Below, piece after piece: positions 51,517 through 61,065 of a stretch of 64,000 bases of DNA (positions within the stretch are counted from its first letter, which is position 1; each line of letters opens with the position of its first letter). This DNA is from an uncultured Bacilli bacterium (lineage in GTDB: Bacteria > Bacillota_I > Bacilli_A > RF39 > UBA660), in the NCBI GenBank assembly GCA_934101425.1, contig CAKOQQ010000004.1, positions 62,001-126,000 of the forward strand, given 5' to 3'. The notes below the pieces were generated by a model, which did not search any database, was not told where the DNA came from, and saw only the letters and a list, made by a program, of their open reading frames with translations. Position numbers and translations under genes: made by a program.

Positions 51517-54054
51517 GTGAAAATTAATGAAGTAAATTTAGATAAAGTGACTCCTATGATGAGACAATATATAGAAATTAAAAGAGAAAATCCGGATATA
51601 ATTATTTTCTTTAGATTAGGTGATTTCTATGAAATGTTTTTTGAAGATGCTGTTACTGTATCTCATGAATTAGAATTAGTACTTACTGGTAAAAGCGCTG
51701 GTTTAGAAGAAAAAGTACCTATGTGTGGTGTTCCTCATCATGCAGTTAATATTTATTTAGAAAAACTTATTTTAAAAGGATATAAGGTAGGTATTTGTGA
51801 ACAACTTGAAGATCCTAAAAATGCTAAAGGAATTGTAAAAAGAGATTTAATACAAATTGTAAGTGCTGGTACTATTATTAATAATGAATCTCTTGTAGAA
51901 AATGAATCTAATTATATAGGATCTGTTATTGATCTTGGATATGCATATATTTTATCATTTATGGATATTACAACTGGTTTATCATATATTAAACTAATAA
52001 ATCATACTAGTACTTTATTAGTCAGTGAAATAATTGGTTATGGTATTAAAGAAATAATTATGACTTCTTCAGTTAGTCATGATATATATTTGATGCTTAA
52101 AAATCAATTTAATATTACTGTAACTATAACTGATAATATATCTAATATGGATGAATATAAGAATATACTTGAAGATATATCTGATGATAGATATGTAAAA
52201 TCTATGAATCATTTGCTTACATATGTTACTAATTCTCAAAAAAAAGATTTACCACACTTACAAAAACCTACAATAATTGAAGGCAATAAATATCTAAAAA
52301 TGGATATTCATACTAAAAGAAATTTAGAATTAACAGAAACTATAAGACAAAAAGATAGAAATTACTCTCTTATTTGGTTGCTTGATAGGACTAAAACAGC
52401 AATGGGTTCTAGAATGTTAAAAAATTATATTGAAAATCCTCTTGTTGATGAAAAAGAAATAAATAAGAGATATGATATAGTTGAAACATTATTAAAAGAA
52501 TTTATCTTAAAAGATGAACTTCAAAATTATTTATATGAAGTTTATGATTTAGAAAGATTATCTGGTAGAATTGGTTTTGGTAATGCTAATGGGAAAGATT
52601 TATTACAACTTAAAAATTCTATTAAAGTGTTACCAAATATAAAAGAAATACTATCCAAAATAAACTATAAATGTGATTTTGATGATTTATATGAAGTTTA
52701 TGAATTACTAGAAAATAGTATATATGAAAATCCACCTGTATCTATTAAGGAAGGCTTTTTAATTAAAAGTGGTTATAATAAAGAACTTGATGAATTAAAA
52801 GAACTTAGAAAAGGTGGTAAAGATTTTATTGCTAGATTTGAAGCTGAAGAAAAAGAAAGAACAGGCATTAAGAATTTAAAAGTAGGCTATAATCGTGTAT
52901 TTGGCTATTATATTGAAGTATCTAAAGGTAATACAAATTTAATAAAAGAAGAATATGGATATGATAGAAAACAAACATTATCTAATTGTGAAAGATATAT
53001 AAGTCCAATTCTTAAAGAAAAAGAGGCATTAATTCTAAATGCTGAAGAAAAAATTATAGAACTTGAATATAATCTATTCTGTGAAATTAGAGATACAATT
53101 AAAAAATATATTCCTAAAATACAATATATTTCTAAAATCATAAGTGAAATTGATGTATTACAATCTTTTGCTACTGTATCTGAAGAAAATAAATATGTAA
53201 GACCTGTTTTAACTGATGATAGAAGCCTACTTGTTCATGATAGTAGACATCCAGTAGTAGAAAAGGTTATGAATAGTGAATTTGTCCCAAATGATATAAT
53301 TATGGATAATAATACTAATATATTACTTATAACTGGTCCTAATATGGCTGGTAAATCTACTTATATGCGTCAAGTAGCAATTACTGTTATAATGGCTCAA
53401 ATTGGATGTTTTGTTCCTGCTCATGATGCTAAATTACCTATATTTGATCAAATTTTTACTAGAATTGGTGCAAGTGATGATTTAGTAAGTGGTGAATCAA
53501 CATTCATGGTAGAAATGACTGAAGCTAATAATGCAATACTTAACGCTACAAATAAAAGTTTAATTCTATTTGATGAACTAGGTAGAGGTACAGCAACATT
53601 CGATGGTATGGCGCTTGCACAATCTATTATTGAATATGTTAATGAAAATATAAAAGCTAAAACTTTCTTTTCAACACATTATCATGAACTTACCGATTTA
53701 GAAAATACTATGGAAGGTATTAAAAATATTCATGTTAGTGCTTATGAAGAAAATGGTAATTTAACATTTTTACATAAAATAAAAGAGGGAAGTGTTGATA
53801 AAAGTTACGGTATTTATGTTGCTAAATTAGCTAAATTACCAGCATCACTTATTAAAAGAGCTGACCAAATACTTAAAGTTTATGAAGATACTGAAGTAAA
53901 AAGAGATACAAAAATACAAGAAAGTATTAATTTTGAAGAACTTGATGAAAAGAGTGAAGTAGAAGAATACATTAAAAATTTAGATCCGCTACTAATAACT
54001 CCAATGCAAGCATTAAATATTATTTGTGAATTAAAGGAAAAAGTAAATAAATGA
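51517..54054 (+). CDS. mutS: DNA mismatch repair protein MutS
   Basis: Recognises mismatches. Domain I carries the Phe-x-Glu in FRLGDFYEMFFEDA; core domains follow, with DLERLSGRIGFGNANGKD. The ATPase domain has Walker A GPNMAGKST and Walker B LFDELGRGTATFDGMALAQS. 845 residues, normal. The longer frame starts with a GTG inside the AAAGGTGG ribosome binding site, so GTG at 51517 is chosen. dxs overlaps the stop; mutL is not in the window. Confidence 0.97.
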   Translation: MKINEVNLDKVTPMMRQYIEIKRENPDIIIFFRLGDFYEMFFEDAVTVSHELELVLTGKSAGLEEKVPMCGVPHHAVNIYLEKLILKGYKVGICEQLEDPKNAKGIVKRDLIQIVSAGTIINNESLVENESNYIGSVIDLGYAYILSFMDITTGLSYIKLINHTSTLLVSEIIGYGIKEIIMTSSVSHDIYLMLKNQFNITVTITDNISNMDEYKNILEDISDDRYVKSMNHLLTYVTNSQKKDLPHLQKPTIIEGNKYLKMDIHTKRNLELTETIRQKDRNYSLIWLLDRTKTAMGSRMLKNYIENPLVDEKEINKRYDIVETLLKEFILKDELQNYLYEVYDLERLSGRIGFGNANGKDLLQLKNSIKVLPNIKEILSKINYKCDFDDLYEVYELLENSIYENPPVSIKEGFLIKSGYNKELDELKELRKGGKDFIARFEAEEKERTGIKNLKVGYNRVFGYYIEVSKGNTNLIKEEYGYDRKQTLSNCERYISPILKEKEALILNAEEKIIELEYNLFCEIRDTIKKYIPKIQYISKIISEIDVLQSFATVSEENKYVRPVLTDDRSLLVHDSRHPVVEKVMNSEFVPNDIIMDNNTNILLITGPNMAGKSTYMRQVAITVIMAQIGCFVPAHDAKLPIFDQIFTRIGASDDLVSGESTFMVEMTEANNAILNATNKSLILFDELGRGTATFDGMALAQSIIEYVNENIKAKTFFSTHYHELTDLENTMEGIKNIHVSAYEENGNLTFLHKIKEGSVDKSYGIYVAKLAKLPASLIKRADQILKVYEDTEVKRDTKIQESINFEELDEKSEVEEYIKNLDPLLITPMQALNIICELKEKVNK

Positions 54055-55907
54055 AAATAGAAGAAATTAAAAATCCGGAATTTTTAAAGAAAATGGATAA
54101 TGATGATTTAAATAATTTAAGTACTGATATAAGAAATTTTATTATTAGTAGTGTATCAAAAACAGGGGGACATCTATCTTCTAATTTAGGGATAGTTGAT
54201 TTAACTATTGCATTACATAAAGTATTTGATTATAAAAAAGATAAAATAATATTTGATGTTGGACACCAATGCTACACACATAAGATATTAACTGGTAGAG
54301 CTAAAGATTTTGAAAAGTTAAGACAATATAAGGGATTATCAGGATTTCAAAAAAGATGTGAAAGTAAATATGATGTATATGAGGCAGGACATTCTTCTAC
54401 TAGTATAAGTGCAGCACTTGGGTTTGCTATGGCTCGTGATATGAATCATGAAAAATATAATGTTATTGCTGTTATTGGGGATGGATCAATTAGTAATGGA
54501 TTATCTTTTGAAGCATTAAATCATATTGGATATACTAATACTAAAGTTATTGTTATTTTAAATGATAATGAAATGAGTATTTCTGAGAATGTAGGCGCAC
54601 TTCATAATACTTTAGATAAATTAAGAAGTAGAAAAGGATATATAAAAACCAAAAATAGAACAAAAAATATTTTATTTCATATACCATTAATTGGCAAATG
54701 GTTATATAAAACTATAAAAATGTTAAAAAAATCATTAAAAGATATATATAATAAAAAGTCATATATATTTGATGATTTAGGATTTAATTATTTTGGCCCT
54801 ATTGATGGCCATGATTATAAAGAATTAATTACATATCTTGAACTAGCTAAAAATCAGGATAAACCAGTATTACTTCATGTTATTACAAAAAAAGGTAAAG
54901 GATACAAATTTGCTGAAGAGGACAAAGTTGGAAAATGGCATGGTGTTGGTAAATTTGATATAGCTACTGGCGAAATTATAAATAATAGTAAAGGCTTAAC
55001 TTCTTGGAGCGAAGTTATAAGTAATCATTTGATGACATTATTAAAAGATGATAAAGATATAATTGTTATTACTCCTGCTATGGCTAGTGGTAGTAAACTA
55101 TTAAAATTAAAAGAAAAATATTCTAAAAATTTTATTGATGTGGGAATTGCTGAAGAACATGCTTTAGTTCTTGCAAACGCATTAGCTGTTAATGGTAAAA
55201 AAACATTTGTTTCTATATATTCAACTTTTATGCAAAGAGGATATGATGCTATAAATCATGATATAGCTAGAATGAATTCTCATGTAGTTATAGGAATAGA
55301 TAGAGCGGGAATAGTTGGAGAAGATGGTGAGACACATCAAGGAATATATGATATTGCTTTATTAAGGCATATTCCAAATATGAATATAATGGCTCCTAAA
55401 GATAGTATAGAAGCTTTAGATATGCTATATACAGCTTTTAACACTAATAAGCCTTTTGCTATTAGATATTCTAGAAACAAAATAGAATATAAAACTGGTA
55501 AATATAAAAAAATAAAAATAGGCAGTTGGGAAAGAATAAAAAATGGTAATGATATAACAATAATTACTTACGGAGATTTTGTTAATAAAACTATAGAAAT
55601 TAGTGAAAAAGTAAAATATGACGTAGAAATAATTAATGCCAGATTCATAAAACCATTTGATGAAGTTATGTTTAAAGAAATATTGAATAGTAAAAGAAAA
55701 ATATATGTATATGAAGAAGTTTGTTATTCTTCTTCATTAGGTGAAGAATTACAAGCTTACGCTAATAAAAATGGATATAAAAATAAAATTACATGTTTTT
55801 CTATAAAAGATGAATTTATATTACAAGGAAAATGTGATATAATTTTAAAGGAATTACATTTAGATACAGAATACATAAGTAGTTATATAAATAAGGAGGA
55901 CAAATAA
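54051..55907 (+). CDS. dxs: 1-deoxy-D-xylulose-5-phosphate synthase
   Basis: Thiamine-diphosphate enzyme at the head of the methylerythritol phosphate isoprenoid route. GHQCYTHKILTGR, the ThDP motif GDGSISNGLSFEALNH...NDNEMSI, and DRAGIVGEDGETHQGIYD are present; the pyrimidine-binding half starts near residue 320. 618 residues is usual. It overlaps mutS by 4 bases. ispA, often next to dxs with xseAB in Firmicutes, is missing here. Confidence 0.96.
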   Translation: MKIEEIKNPEFLKKMDNDDLNNLSTDIRNFIISSVSKTGGHLSSNLGIVDLTIALHKVFDYKKDKIIFDVGHQCYTHKILTGRAKDFEKLRQYKGLSGFQKRCESKYDVYEAGHSSTSISAALGFAMARDMNHEKYNVIAVIGDGSISNGLSFEALNHIGYTNTKVIVILNDNEMSISENVGALHNTLDKLRSRKGYIKTKNRTKNILFHIPLIGKWLYKTIKMLKKSLKDIYNKKSYIFDDLGFNYFGPIDGHDYKELITYLELAKNQDKPVLLHVITKKGKGYKFAEEDKVGKWHGVGKFDIATGEIINNSKGLTSWSEVISNHLMTLLKDDKDIIVITPAMASGSKLLKLKEKYSKNFIDVGIAEEHALVLANALAVNGKKTFVSIYSTFMQRGYDAINHDIARMNSHVVIGIDRAGIVGEDGETHQGIYDIALLRHIPNMNIMAPKDSIEALDMLYTAFNTNKPFAIRYSRNKIEYKTGKYKKIKIGSWERIKNGNDITIITYGDFVNKTIEISEKVKYDVEIINARFIKPFDEVMFKEILNSKRKIYVYEEVCYSSSLGEELQAYANKNGYKNKITCFSIKDEFILQGKCDIILKELHLDTEYISSYINKEDK

Positions 55908-56299
55908 TGAATTTACTAAAAAAAGAAAATTGGTGGATGTGGCTATTACTATTTGTAATAACAGGTGGTAGTGCATTTATATTTTTAGGATATTTGCTAG
56001 GTTGTTTTGATAAGAAAGCTTGGTATAACAAACCTAAAAACTGGATTATGGGTTTAGTTATTCTAGTTTTACCATTTATTGTTATGATGAGTATTTTTAC
56101 AATTGAAATGACTTGCAAATCAGCAAAAAAATTAGATGTTAGCAATAGTGAAATATATTTATCTCCTGTGATATTATTACTTATGTTATGTATTCCTATT
56201 ATTGGATGGGTTATTTTTATTGCTACTATAATATATTTAGTTGTATCAATATTAATAAAACTTAAGAATGGTGAAGCAGAAAAATATATAGAAGGGTAG
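55907..56299 (+). CDS. Hypothetical membrane protein
   Basis: 130 residues, about four membrane segments; Trp-rich start (KKENWWMWLLLFVIT) and Cys in the first loop. No family recognised. It shares one base with the dxs stop (TAATG) and nusB starts 3 bases after it, so it is part of the dxs-nusB-xseAB operon. Confidence 0.6.
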   Translation: MNLLKKENWWMWLLLFVITGGSAFIFLGYLLGCFDKKAWYNKPKNWIMGLVILVLPFIVMMSIFTIEMTCKSAKKLDVSNSEIYLSPVILLLMLCIPIIGWVIFIATIIYLVVSILIKLKNGEAEKYIEG

Positions 56300-56302
56300 T
56301 TT

Positions 56303-56704
56303 ATGACAACAAATAGAAGTGAATTAAGAAAAAAAATAATGACAATTTTATATCAAATTAATGTTTACGAACAAAATAAAATAGAATATAAAGTTGAAGA
56401 TGTAATTAAAGAAGTATGCGAAATTGATAATGAATTTGTTAAAGATGTAGTATATGGAGTTATTACTTATAAAAATGAAATAGATGAACTTGCAAATAAA
56501 TATTTAGATGGTTGGAAAATTACTAGACTTGGTAATACTGATCAATCAATATTACGTATGGGCATATATGAATTATTATATGAAGATGATACTCCTGATA
56601 TAGTTGCTATTAATGAAGCTGTTGAACTTGCTAAATTATATAGTGATGATAGCGTCAGAAAAATGATTAATAGTGTACTTGATAAGGTTTACCATAATAA
56701 ATAG
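56303..56704 (+). CDS. nusB: Transcription antitermination factor NusB
   Basis: 133 residues, all helical; binds boxA RNA with NusE in rRNA transcription. Signatures: NRSELRKKIMTILYQINVYE, KDVVYGVITYKNEIDELANKYL, RLGNTDQSILRMGIYELLY and INEAVELAKLYSDDSVRKMIN. GTAGTTT before the ATG is a weak ribosome binding site. xseA follows after 7 bases, as in many Firmicutes. Confidence 0.95.
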   Translation: MTTNRSELRKKIMTILYQINVYEQNKIEYKVEDVIKEVCEIDNEFVKDVVYGVITYKNEIDELANKYLDGWKITRLGNTDQSILRMGIYELLYEDDTPDIVAINEAVELAKLYSDDSVRKMINSVLDKVYHNK

Positions 56705-56711
56705 GTGAAAT

Positions 56712-57908
56712 ATGAATGATAAGTATTTAACAGTCACTGCAGTAACAAAATATATAAAATATAAAATTGATACTGATGATAATTTAAAATGCATATTTAT
56801 AAAAGGAGAAATATCTAATTGTAAATATCATAGTACTGGACATATTTATTTTTCTATAAAAGATGAAAATAGTATTTTAAATGCTATTATGTTTAGTACT
56901 AATGCAAAAAAATTAACATTTACACCCAATGATGGTATGAAAGTATTGATAACTGGTAGAATTAGTGTATATGAAGCTGCTGGAAGATATCAAATATATG
57001 TAGAAGAAATGATAGAAGACGGTGTTGGTAATTTATACGCTGAATTTGAAAAACTAAAGAAAAAATTAGAAACAAAAGGATTGTTTGATTCAAATCACAA
57101 AAAAAGCATTCCTAAAATGCCTAGTAAGATTGGAGTTATAACAGCATCTACTGGAGCAGCAATAAGGGATATAGTATCAACTATTAAAAGAAGATTTCCA
57201 ATATGTGAAATATACTTGTTTCCTTCTTTAGTACAAGGAGAAAATGCGAGTAAGGATTTAGTAAATAAATTATTACAAGCTGATAATTATGGTGTTGATG
57301 TCATTATTATAGGTCGTGGTGGCGGATCAATTGAAGATTTATGGGCATTTAATGATGAAGAATTAGCGAATACAATTTATAATGCTAAAACACCTATAAT
57401 AAGTGCTGTGGGTCATGAAGTAGATTTTACAATATGTGATTTTGTATCTGATCTTAGAGCACCAACTCCTACGGGAGCAGCAGAACTTGCTGTACCTAAC
57501 ATGTCTGATATAATGATAAATTTAGAACATTTAAAAATAAGATTAAATGAAAGCTTAAATAAAAAAATAGATTATAATAAGTTATTATTAAATAACTTAA
57601 AAAACTCATTTGTTTTAAAAAATCCAATGCTTTTATATGAAAATAAAAAACAAAATATAGATTTATATTTTGAAAAATTAAATAATATGATGAATTATAG
57701 ATTAGAGAGAACTAATACAAAGTTTTCTAATTTAATAAATAAACTAGAATTACTTAATCCACTTAGTGTTTTAAGTAAAGGGTATAGTGTTACTTATAAA
57801 GATGATAAAGTTATAAAAGATGCTAGTAAGTTAAAGAAGAATGATAGTGTTACTATTAGATTATATAATGGATTATTTGAGGCAAAAGTAGAGGAGATTA
57901 AAAAATGA
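56712..57908 (+). CDS. xseA: Exodeoxyribonuclease VII large subunit
   Basis: 398 residues. OB-fold start (FIKGEISNCKYHSTGHIYFSIKDE), catalytic core with GRGGGSIEDLWAFNDEELA and SAVGHEVDFTICDFVSDLRA, and a C-terminal coiled coil ending in LNPLSVLSKGYSV. With XseB it degrades single-stranded DNA. The xseB start overlaps by 4 bases. Confidence 0.96.
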   Translation: MNDKYLTVTAVTKYIKYKIDTDDNLKCIFIKGEISNCKYHSTGHIYFSIKDENSILNAIMFSTNAKKLTFTPNDGMKVLITGRISVYEAAGRYQIYVEEMIEDGVGNLYAEFEKLKKKLETKGLFDSNHKKSIPKMPSKIGVITASTGAAIRDIVSTIKRRFPICEIYLFPSLVQGENASKDLVNKLLQADNYGVDVIIIGRGGGSIEDLWAFNDEELANTIYNAKTPIISAVGHEVDFTICDFVSDLRAPTPTGAAELAVPNMSDIMINLEHLKIRLNESLNKKIDYNKLLLNNLKNSFVLKNPMLLYENKKQNIDLYFEKLNNMMNYRLERTNTKFSNLINKLELLNPLSVLSKGYSVTYKDDKVIKDASKLKKNDSVTIRLYNGLFEAKVEEIKK

Positions 57909-58111
57909 AATTTGAAGATAAAGTAAAAAAATTAGAAGAATATATTAAAGAATTAGAAAATGATGATTTAGATTTAGATAATGCAATTAATAAATACACA
58001 GAAGCAATGAAATTAGTTAAAGAATGTGATAAAGAATTAAAAGATATTGAAATTAAAGTAACTAAAATAGTTTCTGAAAATAATGAACTTAAAGATTTTG
58101 AAGTTGAATAA
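57905..58111 (+). CDS. xseB: Exodeoxyribonuclease VII small subunit
   Basis: 68 residues, all helical: KKLEEYIKELENDDLDLDNAINKYTEAMKLVKEC. The usual partner of XseA. The hairpin of the terminator begins in its last codons. Confidence 0.93.
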   Translation: MKFEDKVKKLEEYIKELENDDLDLDNAINKYTEAMKLVKECDKELKDIEIKVTKIVSENNELKDFEVE

Positions 58112-58124
58112 CTTCAATTTTTTT
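58098..58124 (+). terminator. Intrinsic terminator after xseB
   Basis: TTGAAGTT-GAAT-AACTTCAA stem with seven T; overlaps the end of xseB. Confidence 0.9.
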
Positions 58125-58180
58125 GTTTAAAAAATAAAAAATGGGAATAATAATATTGTAGTCTAAAAGGAGGAGATTTA

Positions 58181-59155
58181 ATGTTTAGAAAAACATTAAT
58201 ATGCTTCGCAACTACGCTTCTTATGTTTCCTTTGATGGTATTTGGGTATTCCCCTTATATTTACGCAGGAGGAGAAAATATTGGTATTGATGTAAAATCA
58301 AAAGGAGTAATTATTGTTGGATCTTATAAAGTAGATAATGAAGATGTTATTTCTAGTTCTGACTTAAGAGTAGGGGATATTATAGTTAGTATAGATTCAA
58401 ATAAAATAACTAATATTTCTGATTTAACAAAAATAGTAAGTAATATTACTAAAAATGAAATAAAAGTTGGATATAAAAGAAATAATGTTTTAGATTATAC
58501 TACATTAAGACTAAAGAAAGTTAATAATGAATATAAAACTGGTTTATATGTTAAAGATAGTGTAGTTGGTATTGGAACCTTAACCTTTGTTGACCCTGAA
58601 ACTAAAATATTTGGTGCTTTAGGTCATGAGATAATAGAAAAAAATAGTGGTATGATTCTCGATATAGATTCTGGTACAATATTTCATTCAGAAGTACTTG
58701 GTATAGAACCTAGTGATGTCGGAATTCCCGGTGAAAAAAGAGCTAAATATTATTCTAATATGGTAATAGGTAGTATATTTGAAAATACCAATAAGGGTAT
58801 TTTTGGAAATTATTCTTATGATATAAATAAAAACAAACTATATAAAGTTGCAAATATTAATGATATAAAAAAAGGGGATGCTAAAATTAGAACTGTTGTA
58901 GCTGGTACTACAGTAAAAGAATATAATATAAAAATAACTGATATAAATACAAAAGGAAAAACAAAAAATATAGTTTTTGAAATAACTGATCAAGAATTAT
59001 TAAATTTAGCAGGTGGAATAGTACAAGGAATGAGTGGTAGTCCAATTATTCAAGGAGAATACATAGTTGGTGCTGTTACTCATGTTGTAATAGAAAACCC
59101 TAGAAAAGGTTATGGTATTTTTATAGTTAATATGCTTGAAGAAGCAGAAAACTAA
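58181..59155 (+). CDS. spoIVB: SpoIVB-like PDZ serine protease (S55 family)
   Basis: 324 residues. A membrane-type signal at 1-25, a PDZ domain at about 35-120 (DLRVGDIIVSIDSNKI), and an S55 domain whose catalytic His is in GALGHEII and Ser in GMSGSPII. B. subtilis SpoIVB (426 residues) triggers SigK processing by cleaving SpoIVFA in late sporulation. The protein here is shorter but keeps the catalytic motifs. The gene has an AAAGGAGGAG ribosome binding site. No spo0A or spoIVF is in the window. Confidence 0.88.
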   Translation: MFRKTLICFATTLLMFPLMVFGYSPYIYAGGENIGIDVKSKGVIIVGSYKVDNEDVISSSDLRVGDIIVSIDSNKITNISDLTKIVSNITKNEIKVGYKRNNVLDYTTLRLKKVNNEYKTGLYVKDSVVGIGTLTFVDPETKIFGALGHEIIEKNSGMILDIDSGTIFHSEVLGIEPSDVGIPGEKRAKYYSNMVIGSIFENTNKGIFGNYSYDINKNKLYKVANINDIKKGDAKIRTVVAGTTVKEYNIKITDINTKGKTKNIVFEITDQELLNLAGGIVQGMSGSPIIQGEYIVGAVTHVVIENPRKGYGIFIVNMLEEAEN

Positions 59156-59185
59156 AAAAGAAACTTATTTAAGTTTCTTTTTTTA
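59154..59185. terminator. Terminator between spoIVB and mgtE
   Basis: AAAGAAACTTA / TAAGTTTCTTT stem with T run on the plus strand and A run for the minus strand; it serves both convergent genes. Confidence 0.85.
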
Positions 59186-60517
59186 TATATGTAAAATAAT
59201 TGTAGCAATTTTAAAGAATATTACTAATGATAATGTATCTAATATGGTTGTTATAAAAGGGCTTGCCATAACAGCGGGATCAAAACCAACTTTTTTAGCT
59301 CCTAATGGAAGCAGACAACCAACAATTTTAGCAATTATTATAGTAACAAGTAAAGTTAAACATACTACAAAAGATATGATAACACTTATATGATCTATAG
59401 TAATAAGCTTTATAAAATTAGCAATAGCTAGAGTAAAACCAATTATTACTCCGGCTCTTATTTCTTTCCATATAATTTTAAAGGTATCTTTAAATTCTAT
59501 TTCATCTAAAGATAATCCTCTTATTATAGTAACTGATGTTTGTCCTCCGGCATTACCAACTGTACCCATTATCATAGGAATGAATGAGGTTAATATAGCG
59601 TATTTTGCTAAACTATTTTCATAGTTTTGAATAACTTTCCCTGTAAAAGTAGCGGATATCATAAGTAGCAATAACCACGGAATTCTACTTTTCCAAATTT
59701 CCCATACACTCATTTTTAAGTATTCTTTTTCGGTAGAAACCATACCAGCCATTTTTTCAATATCTTCTTTATTTTCTTGAATAACTATATCAATAACATC
59801 ATCTACTGTAATAACACCTACAAGTCTTTCTTCGTTATCCGTAACAGGAAGTACATTTATATCATAATCTTTAAATATTTTAGATACTTCTTCTTGATCT
59901 TCTAATGTATTAACAAAAATAACATTATCATCCATTATGTCCGAAATTCTAATATTAGGATCATTAAATATTAATTCTTTTAAAGAAACGGTTCCAATTA
60001 ATTTTCTTTTTTTATCTACAACATAACATGTATCAATAATTGATTTATCATTTCCTTCGGTTCTTATTTTTGAAAGAGCATCTTTTATAGTACTATTTTC
60101 TTTTAAATCTACATATTCAACTGTCATTAAACTACCAGCTGAATTATCAGGGTATTTTAATAACTTATTAATATTGATTCTTTTTTCTTTACTGACTTTG
60201 CTTAATAGTTTTGTTACTACCGAAGCTGGCATTTCATCTAATAAGTCAACAGCGTCATCCGCATACATATTAGTAATAATATGTACCGCTTCATCATTAG
60301 TTAATAGGGTAATTAATTCTTTTTGAATATCCTGATCTATATATGCAAATACATCAGCAGCTATATCTTTTGGCAAAAGTCTAAAGACTTTAATTATTTC
60401 CTCTTCTGGAAGTTCTTCGATTATAGAAGCTATATCATATTCATTCATTTCACTTAATTCTTTTTTAACTTCTACATAATTTTTACTTTCAATTAAATTC
60501 TTGATTTTTTCAGTCAT
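59183..60517 (-). CDS. mgtE: Magnesium transporter MgtE
   Basis: 444 residues: cytoplasmic MgtE N domain (EELPEEEIIKVFRLLPKDIAADVFAY), two CBS domains (about 135-255), a connecting helix and five membrane segments with the pore motif TVGNAGGQTSVTIIRG. A Mg2+-gated channel. An in-frame extension to 60568 exists, but GGTGGTGATAAT places the start at 60517. An extended -10 (TGTTATAAT, minus strand, about 60544-60536) lies just upstream. No M-box leader is visible. Confidence 0.96.
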   Translation of the reverse strand: MTEKIKNLIESKNYVEVKKELSEMNEYDIASIIEELPEEEIIKVFRLLPKDIAADVFAYIDQDIQKELITLLTNDEAVHIITNMYADDAVDLLDEMPASVVTKLLSKVSKEKRININKLLKYPDNSAGSLMTVEYVDLKENSTIKDALSKIRTEGNDKSIIDTCYVVDKKRKLIGTVSLKELIFNDPNIRISDIMDDNVIFVNTLEDQEEVSKIFKDYDINVLPVTDNEERLVGVITVDDVIDIVIQENKEDIEKMAGMVSTEKEYLKMSVWEIWKSRIPWLLLLMISATFTGKVIQNYENSLAKYAILTSFIPMIMGTVGNAGGQTSVTIIRGLSLDEIEFKDTFKIIWKEIRAGVIIGFTLAIANFIKLITIDHISVIISFVVCLTLLVTIIIAKIVGCLLPLGAKKVGFDPAVMASPFITTILDTLSLVIFFKIATIILHI

Positions 60518-60561
60518 ATTATCACCACCAACGTAATTATAACACAAATACCTTTTAAAAG

Positions 60562-61034
60562 TAGACAAATTATTAAAAATGTGTTATAATTATTGTACAA
60601 ATGAGGGGTAATTTCTATAATGTGACAATATAAATACTTGATGATATCATTAATACACCAATGGGAGAGTAATGATATTTTTTTATAAATATGACAACTT
60701 AGCTAGAATATGCTATTATATGGGTAACAACGAGATAAAATAGTATCATTATGACATAATTGCAATTATATGTTATAGTTATGGTACCAATTGGAAAGAT
60801 AGTATATAATATGACATCATGTATATAATGTGATAGTATTATATCAACAACGGAGATAGAATAATAAAGTGTGACATAGCAAAACATCTATGTTATACTT
60901 AATGTATCAATTGTTGGAGATATACTAAATATGACAAATTTATCAAGTAGTGCTATAAATTATTTACCAATGAGAAATCATTAAATAGTAATTTTTACAA
61001 AAATATTGACAAAATGGTTATGTTGTGTTAATAT
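60562..61034 (+). promoter_or_regulatory. Tandem array of eight sigma-A-like promoters
   Basis: Eight -35/-10 pairs, each with a 17-bp spacer and TG-extended -10: 60562 TAGACA/TATAAT; 60622 GTGACA/TATCAT; 60691 ATGACA/TATTAT; 60751 ATGACA/TATAGT; 60811 ATGACA/TAGTAT; 60871 GTGACA/TATACT; 60931 ATGACA/TATAAA; 61006 TTGACA/TAATAT. The -35 positions differ by 60, 69, 60, 60, 60, 60 and 75 bp. After the first seven, the sequence A-N-C-A-A-Y (mostly ACCAAT or AACAAC, then GGGAGA-like) begins about 7 bases past the -10, where transcription would start. The spacers are unlike each other. No conserved ORF lies in this 550-bp stretch. It feeds the surface protein genes at 61066 and 62418. Confidence 0.85.
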
Positions 61035-61065
61035 AACCGCATTATATGAAAAAGGGGGAATTTAT

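Noticed and set aside
59183..60600. M-box magnesium riboswitch before mgtE
   Set aside because: Only about 50 bases lie between mgtE and the promoter array, and they hold an extended -10 and a ribosome binding site.
60562..61034. CRISPR array
   Set aside because: The units are regularly spaced, but there is no identical repeat of 24-40 bases. What is conserved are short -35, TG-10 and start-site elements with a fixed 17-bp spacer, which fits promoters. No cas gene is present.
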